A DNA stretch of 46,280 nt from Acidobacteriota bacterium (lineage in GTDB: Bacteria > Acidobacteriota > Vicinamibacteria > Vicinamibacterales > UBA2999): the NCBI GenBank assembly GCA_018000455.1, contig JAGNJW010000035.1:1-46280 (forward strand), read 5' to 3'. Of this stretch, positions 1-8,864 are shown piece by piece. Under the pieces are notes generated by a model that had not been told where the DNA came from, made no database searches, and saw nothing but the letters and a program-made list of their open reading frames with translations. Every line of letters begins with the position of its first letter. Position 1 is the stretch's first letter. The position numbers and the translations under genes were made by a program.

Positions 1-1252
1 GGCCGGTCACCTGCCCGCGCAGCACCGCGAACAGCCGCCGGTAAACCGCCGCCTTCACGGTTGCCGGCAGGCCATCGAAGGCCGGGGCGTAGACCATGAA
101 GCTGCAGGGATAGACGAAGAGCGGCGCCGGCGGTGCCAGATCGGTCGCCAGCGGGCTGCGCGGCACGATCGCGATCTCGGCAAGCGAGCGCCCCTGGCCA
201 TCGACTGGCAGACGCGCCCGGAGGTGTTCGACGAACCCGGCCGGCGGCGTGACCTCGACGGTCGATTCCGCTTCACCCACGAAGAGCAGATAGTCGACCA
301 GCTCCTCGACGCGGGAGTCGAGCTCTGTGGTCGACGTGCCCCCGCGGGCCAGGGCCACGCGTGCCTGCCAACCAAGGCGGGTCAGCAAATTGGCCGCGTG
401 CGTCTGATGGTCGAAGACCATGAGCGCCGCGTGGTCGCTGGCGTGCGAGAGGTAGCCGGCCTTGGCGGGGTCGGCGTCGAGCCACTCGACCAGCACGTGG
501 TTCGAGAGAATCGGCGGGCCGCCCGTGGGGTGCGGTGCCGCGGTGAGGTTTCCGAGATGCCCAAGCAGCTGGTACGGGGGAGGTGCCCCCTCGCTCGTGA
601 CGAACCATCCGCCCCAGCGCTGCACATGCGGCGTCGTGTGGTTCACGGCGAGCACCGGCTCTCGGGGCACCAGGCTCCCGGCGGCATCGACGAGATGACT
701 GCGCACGAGGTAGCCCGGCACGTCGAGCGTCGACGAGGAGACGTGGCAGGCAAGGCAGCTCGTCTGCCGCGTGAAGGCCGGAGTGGCCGACGGCCGCTGT
801 TCGAGCGTGTAGAAGACCACACCCTGCCGCGGGTCGAGCGCCGCCACTTCAAGCGCCGAAGCGCCGGCGACGTAGCCGACGACGACCGTCTCGTTGAAGT
901 AGAGAGCACGTGGCGTGCGCGGCGAGGTGTGAGCGCGCTGCAAACCGGTCTTCGAAAACACGAGCAGCTGTGAGGCCGGAGAGATGCCGAGCGCGTCGAG
1001 CACCGCGGGCAGGTAGCCGGTGCGATCGTCGTGAGTGAGTGCGCGGGAGCCGGCCGCGAGCCCCAGGTTCACGATGGCCACCGCATCGGTGGGCGGCGTG
1101 TGGGCGTAGTCGATGGCCGGATGTTCGTCGAGGACGCCCGGATACGGCGCCACGGTCTGGCCGGCGAGGCCGGCAGCATGCGCGACCACCACGGTGGCGA
1201 CGGCCAGCACCAGCGGCGACCACCGCGGCACGTTCGGTAAGCGCGTGCTCAT
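1..1252 (-). CDS. Secreted CxxCH (c-type heme motif) protein, partial
   Basis: This frame is open from ATG at 1252 to the window edge, so the C-terminus is missing (417 codons visible). An N-terminal hydrophobic stretch at about residues 12-32 looks like a signal peptide. A single CLACH motif (C166, C169, H170) is the c-type heme attachment signature, so the protein is probably periplasmic. It is followed by VPGYLVRSH and later by a WGGWFV segment; together these resemble a family of large uncharacterised secreted cytochrome-like proteins that I remember from Acidobacteriota and Planctomycetes. No enzymatic domain is recognisable. The start lies three bases after the stop of the pyrophosphatase gene, so the two are probably co-transcribed. 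The heme motif and secretion are seen directly; the family link is from memory and the role is unknown. Confidence 0.7.
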   Translation of the reverse strand, partial: MSTRLPNVPRWSPLVLAVATVVVAHAAGLAGQTVAPYPGVLDEHPAIDYAHTPPTDAVAIVNLGLAAGSRALTHDDRTGYLPAVLDALGISPASQLLVFSKTGLQRAHTSPRTPRALYFNETVVVGYVAGASALEVAALDPRQGVVFYTLEQRPSATPAFTRQTSCLACHVSSSTLDVPGYLVRSHLVDAAGSLVPREPVLAVNHTTPHVQRWGGWFVTSEGAPPPYQLLGHLGNLTAAPHPTGGPPILSNHVLVEWLDADPAKAGYLSHASDHAALMVFDHQTHAANLLTRLGWQARVALARGGTSTTELDSRVEELVDYLLFVGEAESTVEVTPPAGFVEHLRARLPVDGQGRSLAEIAIVPRSPLATDLAPPAPLFVYPCSFMVYAPAFDGLPATVKAAVYRRLFAVLRGQVTG

Positions 1253-1255
1253 CGG

Positions 1256-1906
1256 CTAGCGGGCAAACATGTCGACGTAGTCGTCCATGGCGGCCTGAAC
1301 GACCTTGACCGCATGGGCGCGTCCGTAGACTTTGGCAATGCTCACGAGCGGCTTCTCGCCGGGGACGAGCCGGTAGGTCAGGAAGTAGTGCTGCAGCCGC
1401 TCGACGAGCACCGCCGGCAGATCGCGCAGGTCGCGCGCCTCGCCCCAGACGTAGTCGTTGTCGAGCACGCTGATGATCTTGTCGTCGGCCTCGCCACGAT
1501 CGACCATCTGCAGCCCGCCAATGACGCGTGCCCGCACGATGATTTCGTTCCTGGTGATGGCCCGCTCGCTGAGCACGCAGATGTCGAGCGGATCGCCGTC
1601 GCCGCGGGTGGCGCCGGGAGCCAGCTTGCGGACGCGATCGCCGCAGTAGGTGCGCGGCACGAACCCATACAACGACGGATGCTGGGCCGAGGAGCGCTGC
1701 GGCCGGTCGACGCGCAGGTAGCCCGACACCTTGTCGACCTCGTATTTCATGAGGTCGAAGGGCGTGATCTCGATGTAGGCGTTCAACAGGGCAGGCGGCT
1801 CGGGGCCCACTTCGAGTCCGTGCCACGGATGGGGCCGGAAATGCTTGACCGACACGGTGGCAGCGGCCGGCGGTGGTACGGGTTGCGAGCGGCGTCGTGA
1901 CGGCAT
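1256..1906 (-). CDS. ppa: Inorganic pyrophosphatase (family I)
   Basis: Soluble cytoplasmic enzyme hydrolysing pyrophosphate to two phosphates. The family signature D-G-D-P-L-D (D103, D105, D108), which holds the catalytic metals, is clear. So is the upstream ITPFDLMKYEVDK segment (residues 47-59), which matches the substrate-binding strand with K54 and E56, followed by YGFVPRTYCGD. At 216 residues it is about 40 longer than the usual bacterial enzyme. The extra length is an Arg/Pro/Ala-rich N-terminal tail of about 25 residues and some C-terminal residues, so the true start may be slightly inside. The partial CxxCH gene follows three bases downstream. It diverges from the sugar dehydrogenase gene with 59 bases between the two starts. 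Confidence 0.93.
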   Translation of the reverse strand: MPSRRRSQPVPPPAAATVSVKHFRPHPWHGLEVGPEPPALLNAYIEITPFDLMKYEVDKVSGYLRVDRPQRSSAQHPSLYGFVPRTYCGDRVRKLAPGATRGDGDPLDICVLSERAITRNEIIVRARVIGGLQMVDRGEADDKIISVLDNDYVWGEARDLRDLPAVLVERLQHYFLTYRLVPGEKPLVSIAKVYGRAHAVKVVQAAMDDYVDMFAR

Positions 1907-1953
1907 CCGTCCGATGATGCCACGCCTCGGGCCGAAAGGGGAGGCCGGTGCAG

Positions 1954-1959
1954 TAGGAT
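1954..1959 (+). promoter_or_regulatory. Candidate -10 box next to start codon of sugar dehydrogenase gene
   Basis: TAGGAT lies six bases before the ATG at 1966. It fits TANNNT and would place the transcript start at or next to the start codon. The overlapping AGGA could instead act as a weak ribosome binding site, so this is the least certain of the recurring TANNNT-N5-7-start cases in this window. Confidence 0.3.
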
Positions 1960-1965
1960 GGCGGC

Positions 1966-3210
1966 ATGCCGACCGCCGCGTCCCCGCGTCTTTGCGTGTC
2001 AGTCAGTGCCGTCCTGTGCCTGGGAGTTCTGGCCGCCGTGCCCGGCGCCCAGCAGCCGCCACCGATCGGCGTGGCGCCTGTCACGCTCGGAGCCGGTCCG
2101 TACGTGTTCGACACCGCCGAGCAGCATCAGCTCGCCGTGGTGGTCGTGGCCCGCGGGCTGTCGCATCCGTTCGGGGTTGCGCTTCTGCCAAACGGCGATG
2201 CGCTGGTGACCGAGCGCGGCAAGACGCTGCGTGTCGTACGGGGCGCCGGTGGCCCTTCGCCGCGGCTCGAGCCGACGCCGGTGGCCGGTCTGCCCGTGCC
2301 GTCTTCCATCCGCGGGGGCGGCTGGCAGGACGTGGTGCCGCACCCGAAGTTCGCGACCAACCGGCTGGTCTACATCAGCTACAACAAGGCGGAAGGCTCC
2401 GGTCCGGCGTCGAAGAGCGCCGTGGCGCTCGGGCGCGGCACCTTCGACGGTACGGCCATCGCCGGCTTCGTCGAGATCTTCGCCGGCGAGTTCAAGGACG
2501 GCAACAGTGGGTCGCGCATCGCGTTCGGCGCCGATGGTCTGCTCTACCTGACAACCGGCGCCGGTAGCGGCTTGTTCGCGCAGGAGCCGTCGAGCGTCTA
2601 CGGCAAGGTGCTGCGGCTACGGGATGACGGCAGCATCCCGCCGGACAATCCGTACCTCGGCCGCCCGGGCACGCGTCCCGAGGTCTACTCGATCGGCCAT
2701 CGCGATCAGCTCGGCCTCGCCCTGCACGCGGCGTCGGGGAGCCTGCTGGCGACCGACCACGGCCCCAACGGCGGTGATGAAGTGAATCTCGTCATGGGCC
2801 GCCGTAACTACGGCTGGCCGCTGTCGAGCTACGGTCGCCAGTACGACGGCCCACGTGTGTCGGACACGCCCTGGGCCGAGGGCATCGAGCAGCCGCTCCT
2901 GCTCTGGGTGCCGTCGATTGCGCCCTCGGGCCTCGCCATCTACACGGGCGATCGCTTCCCGTCGTGGAAGGGAAACCTGTTCGTGGGCAGCGCGCGTCGT
3001 GGGGAAGTGCCGCGCACCGGCGGCCTCGAGCGGGTCGTGCTGAACGACCGCCTGCAGGAGATCCGGCGCGAGACGCTGCTCACAGAACTGCGTCAGCGGA
3101 TTCGCGACGTGCGTCAAGGACCGGATGGCCTGCTCTACGTGCTGACCGACGAGGACGATGGCGGGCTGCTGCGCCTCGAGCCGGCGCCGGCCTCGACAGG
3201 GTCGCGCTGA
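1966..3210 (+). CDS. PQQ-dependent aldose/sugar dehydrogenase, secreted
   Basis: Predicted periplasmic quinoprotein of the soluble glucose/sorbosone dehydrogenase (YliI-like) family, oxidising sugars with PQQ. Residues 1-28 are a signal peptide ending near PGAQQ. The mature part has the six-bladed propeller pattern of the family: GLSHPFGVALLPNGDALVTER, GGGWQDVVPHPKF, NSGSRIAFGADGLLYLTTG, then YSIGHRDQLGLA, the conserved DHGPNGGDEVN and the closing VRQGPDGLLYVLTDE. In the canonical family the middle motif reads GHRNxQG; here it reads GHRDQLG. Length (414) is normal for the family. Substrate cannot be told from sequence. The gene diverges from ppa. Confidence 0.88.
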   Translation: MPTAASPRLCVSVSAVLCLGVLAAVPGAQQPPPIGVAPVTLGAGPYVFDTAEQHQLAVVVVARGLSHPFGVALLPNGDALVTERGKTLRVVRGAGGPSPRLEPTPVAGLPVPSSIRGGGWQDVVPHPKFATNRLVYISYNKAEGSGPASKSAVALGRGTFDGTAIAGFVEIFAGEFKDGNSGSRIAFGADGLLYLTTGAGSGLFAQEPSSVYGKVLRLRDDGSIPPDNPYLGRPGTRPEVYSIGHRDQLGLALHAASGSLLATDHGPNGGDEVNLVMGRRNYGWPLSSYGRQYDGPRVSDTPWAEGIEQPLLLWVPSIAPSGLAIYTGDRFPSWKGNLFVGSARRGEVPRTGGLERVVLNDRLQEIRRETLLTELRQRIRDVRQGPDGLLYVLTDEDDGGLLRLEPAPASTGSR

Positions 3211-3543
3211 CGAGCGGCTGCGGATCGAACCACCGTGCGGGAGCCGTCGGCAGCCGCCCGCGTCCGGGAGGACGACATGTGGGCGGGATGATGGGACGTT
3301 GGTGGAAGCTGATGGCGACCGCCGCCGCCGACGCTAGGCGTCCGGATCAGAACGTGACGGGCACGAGCAGTTCGTATCCTCGGTTCAGTGGCCGGCCTAC
3401 TCTGGCTGTTCGCACGTCCGCTTCGCCGTAGACCTCGGTCAACGGGGGCTCGACGATCTTGCGGCGCGCGCCGGGGGCGTCGGTGCGGCCGAGAGCTCAG
3501 CCCTGACGGGCAAGGACGGGACGGCGCGTGGTTCGTCCAGCTG
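3211..3543. other. Intergenic stretch with a possible C-terminal gene remnant on the minus strand
   Basis: No complete gene is visible in this 333-base gap. On the minus strand, codons from about 3498 down to a TGA at 3349-3351 encode a short open frame ending RGYELLVPVTF. A final aromatic after alternating hydrophobic residues resembles the last strand of an outer-membrane barrel or a similar secreted protein. The frame is closed upstream by a TGA near 3500 and has no start, so it is either a decayed gene end or chance coding in high-GC DNA. It lies on the same strand as, and downstream of, the barrel protein gene that ends at 3544. Confidence 0.3.
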
Positions 3544-4431
3544 TCAGAACCTGACGCGCAGGCCGAGGCCGGCCTGGAAGCCGCCGGCCTCGAGGTCGAA
3601 CGACTGGCCCGTGCCGATGGCCCCGCTCTTGGTCGCCGTGGTGTAGCGCGCCAGCGCGCCTACGCCGACCCGTTCGCTGAAGTACCACGAGACGTCAGCG
3701 CCGCCATGGAAGCCGGTGAGGCTCTTGGAGATCTCGGATCGAGCGCCGGGCGCGAGCGCGAGCGTGTCGTAAGGATAGGTCTCAGTGGCCGTGATCTCCT
3801 CCACCACGTCCTGCGACAGGCTGAAGAAGCTCGGTCCGGCGAAGAGCACCAAGCGAAAGCGCGCCGGTGAGGTCACCAGGTAGGCGGCCGAAACGTGCAC
3901 GCCGGTCTCGTTGCGGTCGACGCTGGTGGCGATCGTGTCGGCCGTGCGGGGCTGCGCGAAGAAGAACGGGTGAGGATAGCTGCCAGAGTAGGCGGCATCG
4001 CCCGAGCGCGACACCCGCGAGACGCTGACGCCAAGACCCAGGTTGCGCCAGACGCGCGCGAAGGCGCCGACGTCGATGCCGTAGCCCCCGTCGATGTCGT
4101 AGCGGCCGGTGCGGGTGGCCGTCTCACGGAAGTAGCTGATGTCCCGAGCGTCGGTGAACGACGCTTTCGCGGGCTGCATGAGACCGCTGATGCTGAAGAC
4201 GCCGCGCGAGTTCGGCGCGCGGCGCGCGGCTGCAGTAGCGGCGGGCGCCCCTGGGCGGCCGGGCGTCTGCCGGGTCGGGGCCGGTGCCGGCGCTGGTGCG
4301 GCGGAGGATGGCGGCGGCGCCGGTGGCCGCGCGTTGGTCGGGGGCTGCTGCTGGTCGGGGGCAGCCACGAGCGGCGTCGGGGCGAGCGCGCACGCGCTCA
4401 CGATGGCAAGACAGATCGGCAGGATGCGCAT
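3544..4431 (-). CDS. Outer-membrane beta-barrel protein
   Basis: A signal peptide (residues 1-24, ending PLVAA) is followed by a Pro/Ala-rich linker of about 50 residues. The rest is a region of alternating polar/hydrophobic strands with many Gly, Tyr and Phe, ending GLRVRF. A C-terminal Phe after such strands is the usual BAM-recognition end of outer-membrane barrels. Segments such as GFHGGADVSWYFSERVGVGALARY resemble OmpW/OprF-type small barrels. No ligand or channel role can be assigned. An AAGGA sequence overlapping the stop of the upstream metalloprotease gene (11-base gap) provides the ribosome binding site, so the two genes form an operon. The low-complexity linker may span periplasm or peptidoglycan; that is inference. 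Confidence 0.8.
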   Translation of the reverse strand: MRILPICLAIVSACALAPTPLVAAPDQQQPPTNARPPAPPPSSAAPAPAPAPTRQTPGRPGAPAATAAARRAPNSRGVFSISGLMQPAKASFTDARDISYFRETATRTGRYDIDGGYGIDVGAFARVWRNLGLGVSVSRVSRSGDAAYSGSYPHPFFFAQPRTADTIATSVDRNETGVHVSAAYLVTSPARFRLVLFAGPSFFSLSQDVVEEITATETYPYDTLALAPGARSEISKSLTGFHGGADVSWYFSERVGVGALARYTTATKSGAIGTGQSFDLEAGGFQAGLGLRVRF

Positions 4432-4442
4432 CGGAGTCGTCC

Positions 4443-6128
4443 TTACTGCACGCCGACGGCGGTCCAGGCGTCGGTCACGGCGCGTTCAACGGCCGCAGAG
4501 GCGGGATACAGATCGCGGGCCGACTGGATCGTGGCGGCGCGGGCCTGGGCGAAGGTGGCCCGCACGGGCAGCATCGTCGTGAACGCCCGGAAGAAGACCT
4601 TTTCGATCTGGTCGCGGTTGGCGAAGCCCACGCCCGCGACCGTGCGGCCCGAGACGCGGTTCGTGCCGCCCTCGATCGCCAGGTAGTAGGCGTGGTTCGG
4701 AATCCCCGAGTTGGTATGCACGCCGCCGTTGTCTTCAGGACCCCGGTAGCGCCCGGAGTAGTGGTCGGGGTCGCCGTAGTCGGCCGGCGCCTGCAGCGAC
4801 CGGATGCCCGAGACGGCGCCGGTGCGGGCGGCGCGGAACGAGTCCTCGGCGATCAGGTAGTCGGCGCGCAGGAGGCCCGTGCCTTGCGGCTGGAAGTAGG
4901 CCTCGACGGCCACGCCGACCATGTCGGAGAAGGCCTCATTGAGCGCGCCCGATTCCCCTTGGTATTCGAGGCCCGACGTGTAGTCGGTGACGCCGTGCGT
5001 GAGTTCGTGGGCGACCACGTCGAGGGCGCCGGCCAGCGGCCCCACGGTCTGCCCGGTGGCCGTGAAGGCGAAATTACTCGGGATGCCGTTGCCGAAGACC
5101 ATCAGGCCGCTGCCACCAGGCCCGTAGGGCGGGCCGATCCAGAACGCGTTGACACAGAAGGCGCCGAACTCGCCGTCGGGCAGCGGTTGCACGCATTGCA
5201 GCGGCGTGTAGATGTTGATCGAGGCGAACATCGGCGCGTTGCGGTTGTCGAGGCCGCGAAAACCGATGCGCTTGAAGATGAAGTCGTAGGTCCAGCCGAG
5301 GTAGGTGTGCGCGTCGACCGCGACCGCGTCGGTCCACACGTTGTCGCTGTCGCTGGCCAGATCCGACTGCACGACCGGGGCGGAGTCTGCGATCTCGTCG
5401 AGACGCTCGCGGTTCGTGCGCAGGTCGATGGTCCAGAGCAGCGGCGGCCGCAGCATGTCTTCGGTGTAGTAGGTGCCGCCAACCAGCCGGGTGGCCACCT
5501 TCTTACGATCGTTCAACACGCCGAGGCCTTCGCCCACCGCGTCCTGATCTTTGGCGAGCGGCAGCGACAGCCGCTCGGCGCCGGTGGCGGCATCGAGGTA
5601 GGCGGTGCGGGCATCGAAGCCCTTCCCACGCACGTGCGCCTCGTAGACGAGCGCCATGCCGCCGTCCTCGAGTCCCAGGAAGACGAGTGTGGGCTCGGCC
5701 AGGGGCGCGACGCCGGTGCCGCGCAGCCGCGCCGTGATGGCTGCCGCCGTCAGCGCCGGCGACACGGCATCGACCGAAGGACGGTAGACCTGGCCGAGAA
5801 TCGACGTGACGATGCCGTTGGCCGTCTGCCGCACGATCGAGCCACCCACCACCTTGAGCCCCAGGTGGTACTGCTGGAGCCGCTCGTGGCTGTGGCCGGG
5901 GAGCAGGAGGTCGTCGCCCGAAGCCGCAACGCGCATCGTGCCGTCGCGCTCCATGCGCCGCACGTCGTCAACGGCCTGGCGCAGCTCGCCGGGCGCTACC
6001 TCGGTGGCGCCGAGCGTGCGGACGGACTCGACCGACTGGGCCTGCGGCGCCGGCAGCGCCTGGGCGCCGCAGACGGCCGCGGCCGCGATGACCGCGGACA
6101 GCCGCGGATGCTGTGAGATTCGGAACAC
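4443..6128 (-). CDS. Secreted thermolysin-like (M4) zinc metalloprotease
   Basis: Secreted endopeptidase of MEROPS family M4. The start is set at GTG 6128 because GGAGG lies six bases upstream; an in-frame GTG eight codons earlier lacks such a site. Order: signal peptide, FTP/PepSY-type propeptide (about residues 40-220), catalytic domain. The zinc site HELTH is at 374-378 with the third ligand Glu in NEAFSD (E398), and the C-terminal lobe has HTNSGIPNHAYYLA with the catalytic His. The C-terminus ends soon after the domain, so there is no visible PPC or sorting domain. The barrel protein follows in the same operon. Likely role is degradation of external protein; the substrate is unknown. A 610-codon antisense open frame covers the gene but looks like a GC artefact. 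Confidence 0.92.
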   Translation of the reverse strand: MFRISQHPRLSAVIAAAAVCGAQALPAPQAQSVESVRTLGATEVAPGELRQAVDDVRRMERDGTMRVAASGDDLLLPGHSHERLQQYHLGLKVVGGSIVRQTANGIVTSILGQVYRPSVDAVSPALTAAAITARLRGTGVAPLAEPTLVFLGLEDGGMALVYEAHVRGKGFDARTAYLDAATGAERLSLPLAKDQDAVGEGLGVLNDRKKVATRLVGGTYYTEDMLRPPLLWTIDLRTNRERLDEIADSAPVVQSDLASDSDNVWTDAVAVDAHTYLGWTYDFIFKRIGFRGLDNRNAPMFASINIYTPLQCVQPLPDGEFGAFCVNAFWIGPPYGPGGSGLMVFGNGIPSNFAFTATGQTVGPLAGALDVVAHELTHGVTDYTSGLEYQGESGALNEAFSDMVGVAVEAYFQPQGTGLLRADYLIAEDSFRAARTGAVSGIRSLQAPADYGDPDHYSGRYRGPEDNGGVHTNSGIPNHAYYLAIEGGTNRVSGRTVAGVGFANRDQIEKVFFRAFTTMLPVRATFAQARAATIQSARDLYPASAAVERAVTDAWTAVGVQ

Positions 6129-6252
6129 GCGATTCCTCCAGGAAGACGTCACTTGGTAGACGGCCGTGTAGGCGGTTTTCGGTTCCGTGGACCGCCAGGT
6201 GTAGATGGCGGCTTGCCTGATCGCTGACCTCGCGCGTCACCATTGCACGCGG

Positions 6253-7098
6253 CTACGCGCGCTGCAGCGTGAAGACGGTGACCTCCGGACGCACGTTGAA
6301 GCGCGCCTGGAAGAGGTGGCCCACGCCCCGGCTCACGTAGAGCGTGCGGCCGGCGGCCAGGTCGAACGTCCCGGCCGTGTAGCGCCGGTTCCTGACCGGC
6401 ACGACCGGCGGCGGCAGGAATGGCGGCTTGATCTGGCCGCCGTGGGTGTGGCCCGCGAGAATCCAGCCTTCGAAGCCGGTCCATGCCGGCAGATCCACCG
6501 TGTCGGGGTTGTGGCTGAGCGCGAGCATCGCCCGCGAGCGGTCGAGCGCCAGACAGGCCGCCGCGCCGTCGAAGCGCTGTCCCCAGAGATCGTCGAGCCC
6601 GACGATCTGCAGGCCCTCGACGTCGGCGATGGCGTTACGCAGCATGCGGATACCGCCGGCTTCGGCGATGCCGACGAGGCGATCGGCGATCTCGGGGTGA
6701 CGCCACTCGGGGCCGTACTCGTGGTTGCCGCAGGTGCCGAGCGTGGCCAGGCGGCCGCGCGGTGGCGCCGCGTACATTCGCTCCACCTGCTCGTAGAAGC
6801 CGTCGTCGCGGAAGCTTGCCAGGTCGCCGGTGTAGACCACGATGTCGGGCGCGAGCGCCGACACCTGGCCGAAGACGTCGAGGAGGTAGGCGTCGGCCAC
6901 GCGCGGGCCGACGTGGATGTCGGAAAGCTGCACGAGCGTTCGGCCGACCAGCGACGACGGCAGGTGGGCAACCGGCAGATCCAACCGCACGACCTCGAGC
7001 CAGTGCGGTTCCCACTGCCACGTGTAGAAGCCGAGCCCGGCGGCCGCCGCCGCCCCCGCCTGCAGCAGCCGCCGCCGCGTCAGGCCCGTGCGCGACAC
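6253..7098 (-). CDS. Tat-exported calcineurin-type metallophosphoesterase (YaeI/YkuE-like)
   Basis: Binuclear-metal phosphoesterase. The N-terminus has TRRRLLQAG, a twin-arginine export signal followed by an alanine-rich hydrophobic segment. The five blocks of the fold are present: SDIHVG (D60, H62), GDLASF (G91, D92), GNHE (124-127), SHNPD (195-199) and GHTHGGQ (216-222). It resembles YaeI/YkuE-type enzymes acting at the membrane surface, for example on UDP-diacylglucosamine-like lipids, but the substrate is not evident here. The GTG start overlaps the TAG stop of the MFS gene by one base (TAGTG), which implies translational coupling. Length is normal for the family. Confidence 0.88.
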   Translation of the reverse strand: MSRTGLTRRRLLQAGAAAAAGLGFYTWQWEPHWLEVVRLDLPVAHLPSSLVGRTLVQLSDIHVGPRVADAYLLDVFGQVSALAPDIVVYTGDLASFRDDGFYEQVERMYAAPPRGRLATLGTCGNHEYGPEWRHPEIADRLVGIAEAGGIRMLRNAIADVEGLQIVGLDDLWGQRFDGAAACLALDRSRAMLALSHNPDTVDLPAWTGFEGWILAGHTHGGQIKPPFLPPPVVPVRNRRYTAGTFDLAAGRTLYVSRGVGHLFQARFNVRPEVTVFTLQRA

Positions 7099-8330
7099 TA
7101 CGTTTCCCGCACGCCGCGGCCGCGGAACCAGAAGATCATCGCCGCCACGACCAGCAGCGCGCCGTTCATGGCGATGACCGTGGGCACCGAGAAGATCGTG
7201 GCCACGTTCCCGCTGACGAAGTTACCGAGTGGCGAGGCGCCGCGGAACGCCACCATGTAGATGCTCATCACGCGGCCGCGCATTTCGTTGGGGGCGATGA
7301 GCTGCACGAGCGAGGTGGTCATCGAGAAGGTCGAGACGAGCAGCCCGCCGCCCAGGAAGAGCAGCAGCTCGCTCAGCCACAGCTGGCGCGAGAATGCGAA
7401 GGCGATCATCACGCAGCCGAAGGCGAAGACGCCGCCGAGCAGCGCCCGGCCCATCGCCCGCGACTTGCCCAGCCACGCCACCGTCATCGCGCCGAGCACC
7501 GCCCCCGAGCCCGAGAACGCCATCATCTGGGTGTAGAGCCCGACGTCCTGCTGGTAGACATCCTTGACGATGATGGGCAGAAAGGTGATGAGCGGCAGGC
7601 CGAGGAACGCCGCCACGAAGCCCAGCACCGTGAGCGCCACGAGAGTGGCGTCGGCCTGCACGTAGCGCAGGCCGCCCTTCATCTCGTCGAGCATGGGTTT
7701 TCTGTCGGCCGGCGGGATGTGCTTGACGTGCAGCGCGAGGAGCGCCGCGATGACGCACAGGAACGACAGGCCGTTCAGCCCGAAGCAGGCCACCATGCCG
7801 AAGGCCGTCAGCGCCGCGCCGGCGATGAGTGGGCCGATGATGCGGGCCAAGTTGAACTGGATCGAGTTGAGCGCGACGGCGTTCGGCAGATTCTCCTTGC
7901 TGACGAGCGACGGGATGAGCGACTGGTAGGCGGGGCCGCCGAACGCCTGTGCCACGCCGGTGAGGGCCGAGAGCGTCAGGATGTGCCACACCTGGATGAC
8001 ATCGAAGTAGACGAGCAGGGCCAGGACGAAGGCCGCCGACATCTGCGTGTACTGTGACATCAGCAGCAGCTGGCGGCGGTCCTGTCGATCGGCGATGACG
8101 CCACCGACGAGCGTCAGCAGCAGGATCGGCAGCTCGCCCATGAGCGAGTCGAGGCCGAGGAAGAACGCCGACGCCGATCCGGTGAGCGTGACGATGAGCC
8201 ACGCCTGCGCCACCTTCTGCATCCACGTGCCGATGCTCGAGCCCAGTGCGCCGGTCCACAGGAGCCGGAAATCCCTGTGGGTGAGGGCCGAGGCGAGGCG
8301 GCGTATGGCCGCGAAGAAGTGCGCTTGCAA
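7098..8330 (-). CDS. MFS exporter (EntS-like)
   Basis: Twelve-helix major facilitator protein. The start FRLLWTGALGSSIGTWMQ is characteristic of the EntS/DUF894 branch, which exports siderophores, macrolides and other small compounds. The loop between helices 2 and 3 reads GGVIADRQDRRQLLL, the branch's form of the MFS motif A. The only start consistent with the N-terminal sequence is TTG at 8330; no ATG or GTG lies nearby in frame and no strong ribosome binding site is seen. The metallophosphoesterase gene follows with a one-base overlap. The substrate is unknown. At 410 residues it is full length. Confidence 0.87.
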   Translation of the reverse strand: MQAHFFAAIRRLASALTHRDFRLLWTGALGSSIGTWMQKVAQAWLIVTLTGSASAFFLGLDSLMGELPILLLTLVGGVIADRQDRRQLLLMSQYTQMSAAFVLALLVYFDVIQVWHILTLSALTGVAQAFGGPAYQSLIPSLVSKENLPNAVALNSIQFNLARIIGPLIAGAALTAFGMVACFGLNGLSFLCVIAALLALHVKHIPPADRKPMLDEMKGGLRYVQADATLVALTVLGFVAAFLGLPLITFLPIIVKDVYQQDVGLYTQMMAFSGSGAVLGAMTVAWLGKSRAMGRALLGGVFAFGCVMIAFAFSRQLWLSELLLFLGGGLLVSTFSMTTSLVQLIAPNEMRGRVMSIYMVAFRGASPLGNFVSGNVATIFSVPTVIAMNGALLVVAAMIFWFRGRGVRET

Positions 8331-8379
8331 GACGGCTGATCTTAGCAGCGAGTGCGCGTGAGGCGTCGGGCCACGCGCG

Positions 8380-8802
8380 TTACTTCAGCGGGGAATAGCC
8401 GGTGGCGGTGAGGAACACCGACTCCACCTTGCTGACGATGGTGCCGTTCACCTGCGATTCCGACGCCACCTTCTTCCACTCGGGGTCGTTCCTGAAGGCG
8501 TCCCAGCTGGCCTTGGCCGCCTCACGGCTCTTGTGCGCCAGCAGGTAGACCAGTTGATTATTGGCGGCCGGCGCGTCCATCGGCGCGAGATACACGATGC
8601 TCGTCATCCCGTGTTTCTCGAAGATCCGCAGCGTGTGGTCGCGGAAGCGCGCGTGCAACTCGCCGAGCTTGCCCTCGGGCGCGGTGTAGGTGCGCAGTTC
8701 GAACACCCGGGCCGGCGGCTGCGCTGCGAGCGTGCCCTGGGTGACGGCGCCGGCGGCGAAACCCGCCAGCAGGATCAGGACGGCGGCCAGTTTGTTGGTC
8801 AT
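8380..8802 (-). CDS. Secreted NIPSNAP-family protein
   Basis: A signal peptide (MTNKLAAVLILLAG to about residue 28) is followed by one NIPSNAP/dimeric alpha-beta barrel domain: VFELRTYTAPEGKLGELHARF, then the pair LVYLLAHKSREAA and WDAFRNDPEW that marks the family. The function is not established for the bacterial secreted forms; the ferredoxin-like fold suggests a small-ligand or heme-binding dimer. An in-frame GTG at 8820 would add six residues. I prefer ATG 8802 because it gives a compact signal peptide, though neither start has a good ribosome binding site. The gene diverges from imuA, so the 90 bases between them probably hold both promoters. Confidence 0.82.
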   Translation of the reverse strand: MTNKLAAVLILLAGFAAGAVTQGTLAAQPPARVFELRTYTAPEGKLGELHARFRDHTLRIFEKHGMTSIVYLAPMDAPAANNQLVYLLAHKSREAAKASWDAFRNDPEWKKVASESQVNGTIVSKVESVFLTATGYSPLK

Positions 8803-8836
8803 GGTGGAGAAGGGTGCCACAGGATCCGCTTCGTCC

Positions 8837-8864
8837 TTGACTTTCGCTTTTGATTCGCTAATAT
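8837..8864 (+). promoter_or_regulatory. Sigma-70-type promoter of imuA-imuB-dnaE2
   Basis: TTGACT (8837-8842) is separated by 16 bases from TAATAT (8859-8864), a near-consensus promoter and the best in this window. The -10 covers the in-frame ATG at 8863, so that ATG lies at or before the transcript start and cannot be the start codon; ATG 8893 is used instead. Confidence 0.75.

Noticed and set aside
4284..6116. 610-codon plus-strand open frame opposite the M4 protease
   Set aside because: Antisense to a gene with an intact HELTH and NEAFSD; the product is Arg/Gly/Val-rich with no domain.
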